A stretch of DNA of 64,000 nt from Candidatus Methanophagales archaeon (lineage in GTDB: Archaea > Halobacteriota > Syntropharchaeia > Alkanophagales > Methanospirareceae): the NCBI GenBank assembly GCA_024699715.1, contig JANPRD010000010.1:1-64000 (forward strand), in the 5' to 3' direction. Below the pieces are notes generated by a model, which was not told the DNA's origin, did not search any database, and saw only the letters and a list, made by a program, of their open reading frames with translations. Shown here piece by piece: positions 54,416 to 63,027 of this stretch. The translations under genes and the position numbers were made by a program. Positions within the stretch are counted from its first letter, which is position 1. Each line of letters starts with the position of its first letter.

Positions 54416-55024
54416 ATGATTGTAGCGATAACAGGGACGCCGGGCGTTGGAAAGACGAGTGTCTGCTCGCATCTTCGTGAGTTAGGATTTCAAGTGATTG
54501 ACATAAATAAGCTTGTCAGTGAGAGGTTTCACAAGGGTTTTGACAATAAAAGGAGATGCTTCGTCGCAGATTTACGAAAATTGAGGAGGCATGTGAAAAG
54601 AATACACAAAAGTGCGGCGAAAGAGAAGCAAGATAACCGCAGGAAGCATATTTTGCTGTTAGATAGCCACATATCTCACCTCTTGCATCCGGATGTTGCG
54701 ATTGTTTTGAGGGCGAATCCGCTTGAGTTGGCGGAGCGTTTGAGGCGGAAAGGCTTTGAAGAGCGGAAAATAAAAGAGAATGTGCAGGCGGAGACGCTTG
54801 ATGTGATTCTCGTTGAGGCTGTTGAACGCTGCAAGTTCGTTTACGAGATTGACACGACGGGAAAGAGCGTTGAAGCGGTTGCTGAATGCGTGCGTGAGAT
54901 TCTCTCTGCGTTGCGAGAACACACGGAAGAACGCAGGAAAGAAATGTTAGCGAAGTATGAGGTTGGTGGCGTGGACTGGAGCGAATATGTGGAGGATGTC
55001 TTTGCTCACTGCGATGACTGTTGA
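54416..55024 (+). CDS. Adenylate kinase 6 (Fap7)-like nucleotide kinase
   Basis: A 202-residue P-loop kinase. VAITGTPGVGKTSVC is the Walker A, followed by GFQVIDINKLV, a basic segment, LLLDSHISHLL and an LRANPLELAERLRRKGF lid-type region. This is the archaeal/eukaryotic AK6-Fap7 pattern; Fap7 assists small-subunit rRNA maturation with S11. GTG at 54413 is immediately followed by the ATG at 54416, which is chosen. Its stop overlaps the next start. Confidence 0.85.
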   Translation: MIVAITGTPGVGKTSVCSHLRELGFQVIDINKLVSERFHKGFDNKRRCFVADLRKLRRHVKRIHKSAAKEKQDNRRKHILLLDSHISHLLHPDVAIVLRANPLELAERLRRKGFEERKIKENVQAETLDVILVEAVERCKFVYEIDTTGKSVEAVAECVREILSALREHTEERRKEMLAKYEVGGVDWSEYVEDVFAHCDDC

Positions 55025-55652
55025 TTCTTTGTTCAGACCGATTGTGGAGCGTAGTGCATTCGCAGGTAAAATTGCGAGGTTTCTTGCGAGGCTCGGCGTA
55101 ACGCCAAATTTTCTTTCTGTGCTTTCACTCATTTTTGCTGCGATTTCAGGCATTCTTTTCGCAGTTTCAAGCGGAGAGTGCGGAAACTTTAACATTTTTC
55201 TGTTTTTTGCAGGTGTTTTTGTTGCTGCGAATGCTGTTTTTGACACGCTTGACGGCGTTCTTGCTCGTGAGACGGGAAACGCAACACGCAAAGGCGACTT
55301 CCTTGAGCATGTGCTTGACCGCTATGCCGATGTTTTCATTCTTCTCGGCATTATTTTCGGTGGATATGCCCGTTGGGATGTCGGAACGGTTGCGATTGTC
55401 GGCGTTCTCCTCTCCTCTTACATCGGCGTGCAGGCACAGGCAGTCGGCTTGAAGCGTGTTTACGGCGGAGTTCTCGGCAGAGCGGACAGACTTCTTCTTA
55501 TCCTCGCAGCAACAGTATTGAATGCTTTTCACACCTCACCGCTCTTCGCAAATCTTACTGCTCTTGGCATCGCAGTCGTTATTATCGCAATATTCTCGCA
55601 TTTCACTGCAATGCAACGCTTTTTTTATGTGTGGAGGCAACTGCACAATTAA
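55014..55652 (+). CDS. CDP-alcohol phosphatidyltransferase (archaetidylinositol-phosphate synthase-like)
   Basis: A 212-residue membrane enzyme with about six spans. The catalytic motif is DTLDGVLARETGN, with the rest of the pattern in GDFLEHVLDRYAD. It joins a polar head group (inositol phosphate, glycerol phosphate or serine) to CDP-archaeol. The two aspartates plus ARxxG and DxxxD are intact. The ATG at 55014 overlaps the kinase stop (ATGACTGTTGA); ATG 54996 is an alternative. Substrate is uncertain between the inositol and other head groups. Confidence 0.85.
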   Translation: MTVDSLFRPIVERSAFAGKIARFLARLGVTPNFLSVLSLIFAAISGILFAVSSGECGNFNIFLFFAGVFVAANAVFDTLDGVLARETGNATRKGDFLEHVLDRYADVFILLGIIFGGYARWDVGTVAIVGVLLSSYIGVQAQAVGLKRVYGGVLGRADRLLLILAATVLNAFHTSPLFANLTALGIAVVIIAIFSHFTAMQRFFYVWRQLHN

Positions 55653-55691
55653 GGCGACTGTTATTTGAACTGCAAGCTGCAACAAAAGAGC

Positions 55692-56750
55692 ATGCTTTCT
55701 GTGAGAATTCCGCCTCTGGACGAGGAAGCGATGCGAAAGGCGAGAGAGCGGCAGGAAAGGCTGACGAAACCGAAGGGCAGTTTGGGATTCCTTGAGGAAA
55801 TATCAGTGCTGATTGCGGGAATGACTGCGAATGAGCGACCGAGAATTGAAAAGAAGCTTGTTTTGACGCTTGCAGCCGACCATGGTGTTGCGGAGGAGGG
55901 TGTAAGTGCATACCCGAGGGAAGTTACAGCCCAAATGGTTCGCAATTTCTTGAGAGGAGGCGCAGCAATTAATGTTCTTGCCCGCCATGTCGGCGCAAGG
56001 CATGTCGTTGTTGATGTCGGCGTCGCTGAAGATGTGCATGCTGATGCGGATGTTGCAGCGAATTTTGTCGTGAAGAAGGTCGCTTACGGCACTCGCAATT
56101 TTCTGAAGGGACCTGCGATGAGCAGGGAGCAGGCGGAGAGAGCTGTGAAGGCGGGCATGGAAGTTTTGGAAGAGGAGTTTGAGCGCAGCAATGGCTTGGA
56201 CATCGTTGCGGTCGGCGACATGGGCATCGCAAACACGACAGCATCCTCTGCGGTGGTCGCAGCACTCACGGGAGCGGAGCCTGAAGATGTCACGGGTCGT
56301 GGGACGGGCATCTCAGAAGAGCGATTACGACGCAAAGTTGAGGTCGTCAAGCAAGGTATTGAGCGGAACAAGCCATTTGAAGATGCGTTAGATGTGCTTG
56401 CGAAGGTCGGCGGTTTTGAAATCGGGGGCATTGCAGGCGTGATTTTAGCCGCTGCTGCGAGGCGAGTTCCTGTTGTGATTGACGGGTTTATTGCGAGTGC
56501 GGGCGCTCTCCTCGCTTACAAACTGAACCCACATGCGAGGAATTACATGCTCGCAGGGCATCTCTCCGCCGAGCGAGGTCACGCATTCGTCCTGAAGCAT
56601 CTGAATTTACGACCCATTCTGCAGTTAGACATGCGCCTCGGCGAGGGAACAGGCGCAGCTCTCGCAATCAGCATCGTTGAGGCAGCGTGCAAAATCCTTG
56701 ACGAAATGCATACTTTTGAGGAGGCGGGCGTCTCTGGTGCGTTAAGTTAG
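55692..56750 (+). CDS. cobT: Nicotinate-nucleotide--dimethylbenzimidazole phosphoribosyltransferase, bacterial type
   Basis: Activates the lower-ligand base of cobamides as alpha-ribotide. Family segments: LTKPKGSLGFLEEIS, TLAADHGVAEEGVSAYPREVT, the GGAAINVLARHVGA block, VGDMGIANTTASSAV, VTGRGTGIS, and the late catalytic-glutamate region LDMRLGEGTGAALA. It is about 352 residues. The TTG-started extension at 55665 is unlikely. Cobamides are required for methyl-transfer in methanogenic/methanotrophic pathways. Most archaea use a distinct CobT-like family, so a bacterial-type copy is noteworthy. Confidence 0.92.
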   Translation: MLSVRIPPLDEEAMRKARERQERLTKPKGSLGFLEEISVLIAGMTANERPRIEKKLVLTLAADHGVAEEGVSAYPREVTAQMVRNFLRGGAAINVLARHVGARHVVVDVGVAEDVHADADVAANFVVKKVAYGTRNFLKGPAMSREQAERAVKAGMEVLEEEFERSNGLDIVAVGDMGIANTTASSAVVAALTGAEPEDVTGRGTGISEERLRRKVEVVKQGIERNKPFEDALDVLAKVGGFEIGGIAGVILAAAARRVPVVIDGFIASAGALLAYKLNPHARNYMLAGHLSAERGHAFVLKHLNLRPILQLDMRLGEGTGAALAISIVEAACKILDEMHTFEEAGVSGALS

Positions 56751-57071
56751 GGGAGAGTTGGCTGTCAATAATTTGATTTCTTATTTTATTCTCCTTTCCC
56801 CTTTCCGCCCTCATCTTTCAACATTTGAAATCCCCTTTTCAAATATTTTCAAAAATCTTTAAAATTTAAAGAGAAACTGAATGAGCAAAATATGCAATGT
56901 TTTTCAATAAGAAAGCCATATTTTCTTCCAATTTTCATCTCTTTTGGCTCTTTCCTGCCCACTTTTAGCCATAATGCGGGATTTATTTCAAGCAATGAAA
57001 GAAGAGATGAGAGGTGCATCCGGGAAACCTTTTCTCCTTCATGCTCGCTTGTTAGGTTCACCGACAAAAAC
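56751..57071. other. Intergenic region before the cytochrome pair
   Basis: About 370 bases without a gene of its own. It is AT-rich with a run of AAAATCTTTAAAATTTAAAG near 56850-56870 (possibly a terminator or TATA) and contains no convincing ORF. The promoter of the first cytochrome is at its right end. Confidence 0.5.
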
Positions 57072-57087
57072 CGAAAAGCTTTTTATG
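57072..57087 (+). promoter_or_regulatory. BRE/TATA promoter of cytochrome gene 1
   Basis: CGAAAAGCTTTTTATG is a strong BRE plus TATA box. The transcript should start about 25 bases downstream, near 57108, then GGGAGGTG and the ATG at 57125. Confidence 0.6.
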
Positions 57088-57124
57088 TGCAAATCCCTAC
57101 ATACTATTGGGAGGTGATGTGCGG

Positions 57125-57898
57125 ATGAAAAGTAGCAACCTCGTTTTGATGACCGTCGCCATCGTCGCCGTCGGCATCCTCGCCATGCCGAGCACAATCT
57201 CGCTGTTCGCAGGGCAACACACCTGGTATGCTATAAATGGCAGCAATGAGCTTCCGTGCAGGAAGTGCCACGCAGATGTCTTTGCAGAACTTGAACAGAG
57301 CGCATTCCACAAATGGAATGGTTACGATTGGAGTGAGAATCCTGAGGGAAGCCCTGACAATACTGCCTGCTACGGCTGTCACAGGGCGAATGCGAGCATT
57401 ACTTATGCAAATGTAGGCGATTCGGTCACGGATGTCACACCCGGCACGAAGGCACACGCAGCTTCTACCGTCGCTTGCATGCTCTGCCACCAGTTCAATG
57501 CCAGTGAGGCGGTCAATCCGCTTGAAGGATAGAGTATGCCCGGCTTTGCCGCAGGTGGATTCGCTCAGCCAGCAAACAGTCCATACAATTACACAAATGG
57601 CACACATCCGGGCGGTCATGCCGCTCACCAGGGGTTCATTCAGAGTGCGATAAACGACACAAAGATGGAGGATGCGAATGAAGCGTGCATAGCATGCCAC
57701 ACGCACATACCCGTTAAAATAAATTGGACGCACAGATACAGCCTTGAGTTCAGCTGTGTGCCTGAGCTTGAGTTGCCACCGACGCACTTCGATGTAAAAG
57801 ACTGGACGCTTAACGGCACATACAACATCACAGTCTACGGATGGAGAAACGGAACTGGAGATACATCAGAGGAAGGCTGGCCAGGAGGCTACCCATAA
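57125..57898 (+). CDS. Tetrahaem c-type cytochrome with in-frame TAG
   Basis: A secreted cytochrome: a hydrophobic segment (LVLMTVAIVAVGILAMPSTI) that may be a signal or anchor, then SLFAGQHTWY, and haem motifs CRKCH, CYGCH and CMLCH. An in-frame TAG at 57530-57532 follows NPLEG; reading resumes in the same frame with SMPGFAAGGFAQ and a fourth motif CIACH, ending EEGWPGGYP. With the TAG read as sense the protein has 257 residues and aligns over most of its length with the gene at 57976. The AGQHTWY start and CxxCHADV pattern recur in archaeal extracellular multihaem proteins. A point error, nonsense mutation or recoding are all possible. Confidence 0.8.
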
Positions 57899-57945
57899 GA
57901 TGAAAGGAAAAATTTTTCCTTCTCTTCTTTTTTTCTCTTTTTTTC

Positions 57946-57955
57946 CTTTATAAAG
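57946..57955 (+). promoter_or_regulatory. TATA box of cytochrome gene 2
   Basis: CTTTATAAAG, 20-30 bases before the ATG at 57976, with GGAGGTGGGAGG between them as Shine-Dalgarno. A pyrimidine-rich run just upstream (57915-57945) may end the first transcript, so the paralogues can be expressed separately. Confidence 0.5.
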
Positions 57956-57975
57956 GGAAATGGAGGTGGGAGGAA

Positions 57976-58883
57976 ATGAGGAGTGGTAATATGATGCTGT
58001 TGGCGGTTGCAGTAGTTGCAGTTGGCATATTTGCACTGCCAAGCACAATATCGCTCTTCGCAGGTCAGCACACTTGGTATAATCTGACTGGAAATCAAAG
58101 TGTGCCATGTGAGAAGTGCCATGCGGATGTTGCGAATGAGATGGGCGCTCTGATTGGACCGCACACGGGAGAGACAGGCTTTCAAAGGATGAAATGCGGT
58201 TTCTGCCACAGAACATTTCCAATAGAAGATGAAGATATTAACCAGACTTACAAAAAGTATGAATACACTTATGGTTCTGTCGGCAACGCAGTCACGGATG
58301 TAACACCGGGTAAGGAGGCTCACGCAGCTTCTACTGTTCCTTGCATGTATTGCCACAGCGGATACGAATACGGGCATGCCACGCAGGGTTATCCTGAATA
58401 TTCGACACGGCTCATGATATTTGGCTTCCATGCAATAGGTGTCACGGAGAGGTGCACGGAGGAGTATTCTACGATTCTTCAGATGTGGAGACGAATGAAT
58501 GTGTGATATGTCACGGAAACAGAGATACAAATGAAATTTATGAGATTCCTCCGGCGGGAGGTTTCGGTTTGACTGCTGAAAAAAATGACACGGGTGAACT
58601 TGCAGCACACAAGACATTTATTGAGAAATCAATAGAAGATACGAACATGGAGGATGCGAATGAAGCATGCATTGCATGCCACACGCACATCCCTGTTAAA
58701 ATAAATTGGACGCACAGATACAGCCTTGAGTTCAACTGCACACCTGAGTTTGAAAAATTGCCGCCGACGCACTTCAATGTCACTGCTTGGTCAATCAACG
58801 GCACTTACAATATAACAGTCTACGGATGGAGAAACGGAACTGGGAACACCTCAAAGGAAGGTTGGCCAGGAAGCTATCCGTAA
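57976..58883 (+). CDS. Pentahaem c-type cytochrome, paralogue of the preceding gene (frame broken)
   Basis: The first frame runs to 58506: a hydrophobic start (MMLLAVAVVAVGIFALPSTI), SLFAGQHTWYNLTG, and haem sites CEKCH, CGFCH, CMYCH. At about 58452, in the codons for ERC, the frame slips by one base; the natural continuation HGGVFYDSSDVETNECVICHG then runs to 58883 with CVICH and CIACH. About 302 residues in all, with five haems. The C-terminal 80 residues are nearly identical to the other paralogue (EDANEACIACHTHIPV). Likely an outer-surface electron-transfer protein. Confidence 0.82.
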
Positions 58884-58916
58884 ATTTTTTCCTTCTTTTC
58901 TCATTTTTTCTTTTAG

Positions 58917-59318
58917 ATGCTTTACAGGGCGCACACACGGGTAGAAGTGGAGATTTCAGATATTGAGAGGAGGAAATTCAAAAAGGTGAAGGCATTAGTT
59001 GACACTGGAGCGAGTTTGAGCGTTCTACCGAAGAGGATAGCGGAAGAATTGGGGATTGAAGCGGAGAGTGTGGATGAAGTCGCAACGGGTGCGGGCATTA
59101 TAAAAGTGAAAAGAGGAACAGCATGGATAAAACTCAAAGGAAAGGAGGGCCCGTTCAATGTCTGGATTTCAGACATAATAGACAAGGTTTTAATAGGTGT
59201 CGTAGTTTTGGAATCTTTTGGCTTTGAAGTTGACCCTGCTACTGGAAAATTAAAGGAGAGACCTCTGCTTTTGTATCAGGCGAAGAGCAGCATAGCACTC
59301 ATAGAAGCAGGAAATTGA
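58917..59318 (+). CDS. Retropepsin-like aspartyl protease family protein
   Basis: A 133-residue clan AA protein: KVKALVDTGASLSVLPKRIAEELG holds the catalytic DTGA, and DKVLIGVVVLESFGFEVDP is the flap/second strand seen in small archaeal and bacterial relatives. There is no signal peptide, so it is probably cytoplasmic, working as a dimer like retroviral proteases. It lies after the cytochrome pair; a link with them is not shown. Such genes are common and solitary in methane-cycling archaea. Confidence 0.82.
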   Translation: MLYRAHTRVEVEISDIERRKFKKVKALVDTGASLSVLPKRIAEELGIEAESVDEVATGAGIIKVKRGTAWIKLKGKEGPFNVWISDIIDKVLIGVVVLESFGFEVDPATGKLKERPLLLYQAKSSIALIEAGN

Positions 59319-59534
59319 AGAGGATTTCAAGGGAGTAGAGAAGAGCATCTAAATGTGCGGCGGAAGAGTCTGAGGGAGACGAGTGAGTTGCGTGAGAAGT
59401 AAGTAATTTCAGGAGAACAGTAGGACTAATTTTGGTAAGCAAGCACACTCGCTCATACCTATACATGAGATAAAAATATGACGGATGATGTAAGATTAGA
59501 GAAAATCAAGTAAAGTGTGTAGTGTTCCCTCGCA
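59319..59534. other. Intergenic stretch between the protease-like gene and porD
   Basis: 216 bases without a convincing gene or structure. In most archaeal por operons porA and porB would follow porD here on the minus strand; they do not. Confidence 0.5.
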
Positions 59535-59831
59535 CTATGCCTCTTCTTTTATCTCTTCTACCATTTTAATTGCACCTTTCGGACACTCGTGAGCGCAGAT
59601 GCCACATCCCTTGCAGTAGAACAAATCCGCATCAAAATATCCTTCTTCTGTCATGTAAATGCATCCTTCGGGGCAGAAAATGTAGCAAATACCGCACTTC
59701 ATGCATTTACTGTTCTCTCTCACTGGCTTTTCAGTGCGCCAATCTCCCGTTTTATACTGCGCTGCACTACCAGGTTCCGTGACAATGGCTCCAATTTCCA
59801 AATCCTTCCACCCTATTTTCTTCATCTCCAT
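59535..59831 (-). CDS. porD: Pyruvate/2-oxoacid:ferredoxin oxidoreductase, delta subunit
   Basis: A 98-residue ferredoxin-like subunit with two 4Fe-4S motifs, CMKCGICYIFCPEGC and CKGCGICAHECPKG. GDWRTEKPVRENSKC before them is the typical PorD/2-oxoacid oxidoreductase delta subunit. The open frame begins at 59870, but ATG 59831 follows the GGTG of the leader and gives the standard length. It is downstream of porC and almost touching it. The catalytic alpha and beta subunits are not next to it. Confidence 0.88.
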   Translation of the reverse strand: MEMKKIGWKDLEIGAIVTEPGSAAQYKTGDWRTEKPVRENSKCMKCGICYIFCPEGCIYMTEEGYFDADLFYCKGCGICAHECPKGAIKMVEEIKEEA

Positions 59832-59859
59832 CCCTAACACACCTCTCCTTTTCAAGCAC

Positions 59860-60411
59860 TCACGCCTCACGCCTCACGACTTGCGTCTCCTCGTAAGCTC
59901 TGCGCATCGCCTCCACATTTTTCGCAGCGAGCCTTCCGAAGCGCTCACGCATCGGCTCTTCAAGCGATTTCAACGAAACGATGTCCGTTGCTTTGACGAG
60001 GGCGCCTGCCATTGCGGTGTTCGTGATTGGGACGCCGAGAACTTCTCTTGCGATGCCTGTTGCATCTACCGTCGCCACCGCTCTTGCGTCAATATCCAAA
60101 TCCTCAGGCTTCTTCCTCGTGTTTACGACCGCAACGCCTCCCTTTTTCAGCCTTGCGACCACATCTCCAACAGAAAGCAAGGATGCGTCAAGCACGACAA
60201 GCACATCCGGCTCCGTGATTTCAGAGCGAATTTTTATGCGCTCCTTCTCGTCAACTCTGAGAAATGCGAGGACTGGCGCTCCCCTCCGCTCAGGTCCGAA
60301 AGAAGGCATGGACTGCGCATGCTTACCCTCTGAAATCGCCGCATGAGCAACGAGTTCAGCAAGCGTAACTCCGCCTTGACCCCCCCTGCCGTAAATGCAG
60401 ACCTCAATCAT
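59860..60411 (-). CDS. porC: Pyruvate/2-oxoacid:ferredoxin oxidoreductase, gamma subunit
   Basis: A 183-residue gamma subunit: EVCIYGRGGQGGVTLAELVA at the start, SFGPERRGAPVLAFLR, LVVLDASLL and the GVPITNTAMAGALVKATDIV stretch are diagnostic. It is standard length. The gene lies upstream of porD on the minus strand. Which 2-oxo acid is used (pyruvate, 2-oxoisovalerate or 2-oxoglutarate) cannot be fixed without the alpha and beta subunits, which are elsewhere. Confidence 0.92.
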   Translation of the reverse strand: MIEVCIYGRGGQGGVTLAELVAHAAISEGKHAQSMPSFGPERRGAPVLAFLRVDEKERIKIRSEITEPDVLVVLDASLLSVGDVVARLKKGGVAVVNTRKKPEDLDIDARAVATVDATGIAREVLGVPITNTAMAGALVKATDIVSLKSLEEPMRERFGRLAAKNVEAMRRAYEETQVVRREA

Positions 60412-60414
60412 TTT

Positions 60415-60535
60415 TACCCACTCTCACGCTCCCGCTCACACACACCCTCTCTCCCGCTCTCACACTCCCGCTCTCACACCCGCTCTCACACTCCCGCTCT
60501 CTCATGCTCACGCTCTCTCTCGCTCACGCCCTCAC
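60415..60535. repeat. CTCACGCTC/CCCGCTCTCACAC-type low-complexity repeat
   Basis: About 120 bases built from variations of CTCACACTCCCGCTCTCA, at least three close copies. On the minus strand (the transcript reading toward porC) it is GAGAGCGGGAGTGTGA, almost without C outside GCG. It is the leader of porC. It has no ORF, and its function is unknown. Confidence 0.7.
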
Positions 60536-62111
60536 GCCCTACGATGCTGCATTTCCAAGAACTTCGTTATTTTTTTATCTGTTTCTCGCATCGCCCTCTC
60601 AATTTCACCGAGATTTCGCAGCGTCGCATTCGCATCCTCTTCAACAATCCCGCCTACGAATTCAACACCGTTCAGAGCAAAAATAGCGCTCTTTGCCGCA
60701 GAAATAACGGCGGTAGAAGCCTTCAACGCACATTTTCGTGATGCTCCCTCGCAAACGACGCCTGTTATGTCAGAAATCATGTTGTTAATCGCTCTCTTCA
60801 CCACCTCTTCAAGCACATCTGCCTTCCTCCCTCTCCGCCCTCTCCGCAGCGGCGAGCCTCCTTTCATTCCCTCTGCCTCTTCTGCCTCCTCTGCCCCTCC
60901 GCCCTCTCTGTTTCCTCTGCTTCTGACGCTGCGAGGTAGTATGCGATTCCCGCCGAGAGTCCCACGCCCGCCTTTATTGCACAGCCGCAGATGGCGGAAA
61001 TGAATCTTGTCTGCAAAGATGCGAAATTCGCAACGAGATGCGAGAGAGCAAACGCTTTCAGCAGCCTCTCCTCCTTCTTTTCATCCCAAGTTTCACACGC
61101 CTTGAGAGCAACAAAAGGCAGACTCACTGTCAAACCCATGTTTCCGGAACCTGCGCATGTCATCACTTCCATCGGAAGCCCTGACATCCTGCCTTCTACC
61201 GCAGTCCCGACCATTAAACTTGATTTTATGACCCATTCCCATGAATCCTTCCAAGCGCCCCCCGCGTCCTTCTTCTCTTTTCCCTCGCTCTCTCCTTGCC
61301 ACTCTTTCGCTTCTCGCATCTCTCTTAATGCGTTGAAGAAGCATGCGGTTTGCTTCGCAGCAGCCTCTTCAAACGCCTTTCTGTTCGTCTCTAACGCATC
61401 TCTCAACCGCTTCTTCGCACCTGCGGGAAGACGCTCAACAATTGAAATGAAATCTTCAACACGCATCCTCGCAAGCAGAGAAAGGTCTTCCTCCATTCCC
61501 GCTGTTCCCTCGTGGTTACTGCTCTCACTGCTACCACCCGCCTCAAAAAGCACATTCCCGTTTGCTCTCACGCTCACGACGGCGGAATGCAAGCGCTTTA
61601 TGAGGCACTCCCCCTCTCCCTCGGAGGTGCGAACCCTCGCAAGAATGAAAATCTCCTCCTTCTCGTAATCCGGAACGACACGAACCCTTCCAGCTTTGAG
61701 CAGAGCGTCTGCGGAACGCAGTTTCTCACGCCCCCTCTCGCCTGAAAGACCGCTGAACAACGCCAACCTCTCCTCAGGCTCGCAGAAAATGCCGAGAGCA
61801 GCAGCAAGCGAGACGCCTGAACGCCCTCCCGTGTGTGGAATACCTGCGTTCAAAGCATTTTTGAATGTGCCTCTGTCAAGCTCCACAAAAACGCTGACGC
61901 TCCCTGTTTCCACTTCACCCTCGCTCTCCTTCCCTTCACTCTTGCTTTTCCGCTCTCTCAGCCAAGAGGGCAATTTCCCACGAATTGCGTTGAATGCGAT
62001 TGAAGATGCGAGAGCGACGGCAGCAGGCTCCGTGCATCCGACGGATTTCTCAATATGCCTTTCAAAAAAGCGAAGAGCGTCAAATTCCCTCACTTGCTGC
62101 GAGTGTGCCAT
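60532..62111 (-). CDS. L-cysteine desulfidase (serine dehydratase alpha chain family; frame broken)
   Basis: Splits cysteine to pyruvate, ammonia and sulfide, in archaea with an oxygen-sensitive 4Fe-4S cluster (MJ1025 type). The first frame has EKSVGCTEPAAVALA, HTGGRSGVSLAAAL, VMTCAGSGNMGLTVSLPFVAL and AICGCAIKAGVGLSAGIAYYL. It then runs into an Arg/Glu/Gln-rich purine insert and stops at 60864. The C-terminal part (AINNMISDITGVVCEGASRKCALK, VEFVGGIVEEDANATLRN) is in another frame, which starts with an overlapping ATGA. The break is at about 60860-60920. Cluster cysteines (CTEP, CAGSG, CGC, VCEGA) are conserved. ATG 62111 is chosen. Confidence 0.85.
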
Positions 62112-62130
62112 TTTCCTCAACCTTAATTTT

Positions 62131-62909
62131 TCATTTTATGCCATCTTCAACGCCTCTTTCGGTGATAATGAACTCGCAGGAAAGACCTTCAGGCATTGAA
62201 CGATGTTTTTTAAGTATTGCTCGCCTCCGACTTTCGCCCATTTTTTCCAATTGAACAATAATTTTTGAGAGATGTTCAAGGGCAAGCCCGCCAGAAGCAC
62301 GCAACTTACCATTTTCTATGTCCATATACACTTGATTTGTGATGATTACCGCAATATCATGCCTTCGTGCAAGTTCCAAGAGATGCAAAATCTGGTTTGC
62401 GAGGCGACGACGCATCTGCATGCTCCGCTCTTCATTCGGCTCCAAGCGGTAGAAGACTGTTGCGGAATCAAGAATGACAAGGGCAACATCGCTTTCTCCC
62501 CCGCTCTCACCCTTATTCCCGCTCTCCTCGCCCCACTCATCGTTTGCTCTTTTTTCCTTTGCCTGCTCTTTTTTCCTTTTTCTGCGATAAATCGCTCAAT
62601 TTCAGCGATACATTTCTCTTGTTGCTCAAAATTGTGAGCCTCAAATACAATAATTCGTCTCGCAATTTCTTCAATATCACCACGAGAACTCGCAATCTGG
62701 AAGAATCTTTCGGGTGAAAATCCCTCGCAGTCAAGGAAAATGACTGTCTTTCCGCTCTTCGCACACTCAACCGCCGTTTGAATGCAGATGTTTGTTTTTC
62801 CGCTTCCCGCCTCGCCGTAGAGCTGCGTGATTGTGCCTGACTCAAAACCGCCACCGAGCAAATCGTCTATGCTCCTGCAACCGCTCGTGTATTTCGTCGG
62901 AAATCTCAT
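62131..62909 (-). CDS. radB: DNA repair and recombination protein RadB (frame broken)
   Basis: RecA/RadA paralogue. GCRSIDDLLGGGFESGTITQLYG and Walker A GEAGSGKTN open it; VIFLDCEGF and the helix ERFFQIASS follow. After IERFIAEKGKK comes a Lys/Arg-rich insert from purine-rich DNA, with the break about 62440-62560. Walker B (LVILDSATVFY) and EPNEERSMQMRRRLANQILHLL, then IAVIITNQVY and GGLALEHLSKI, follow in the second frame. A full length near 258 residues fits RadB (220-235) plus the insert. ATG 62909 follows GGAGGCGAA. The neighbouring PIN gene is divergent. Confidence 0.87.
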
Positions 62910-63027
62910 TTCGCCTCCGCCAGCATTTACACTACCTTTCCCCCTTTAACCCCCTCAAATAAAAAATCCTTGCTCACGAGAGCGGAGGATTCTGTCTTTT
63001 TCCTGTTGTTTCCATTTAGGAGTAAGA

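Noticed and set aside
55665..55691. TTG-started extension of cobT
   Set aside because: The extra nine residues are not conserved in the family, and the ATG at 55692 gives the standard start.
57530..57532. Pyrrolysine as firm explanation of the in-frame TAG
   Set aside because: No pyl genes are in the window, TAG is used as a normal stop in other genes here, and frequent sequence errors are likely. It is kept only as a possibility.
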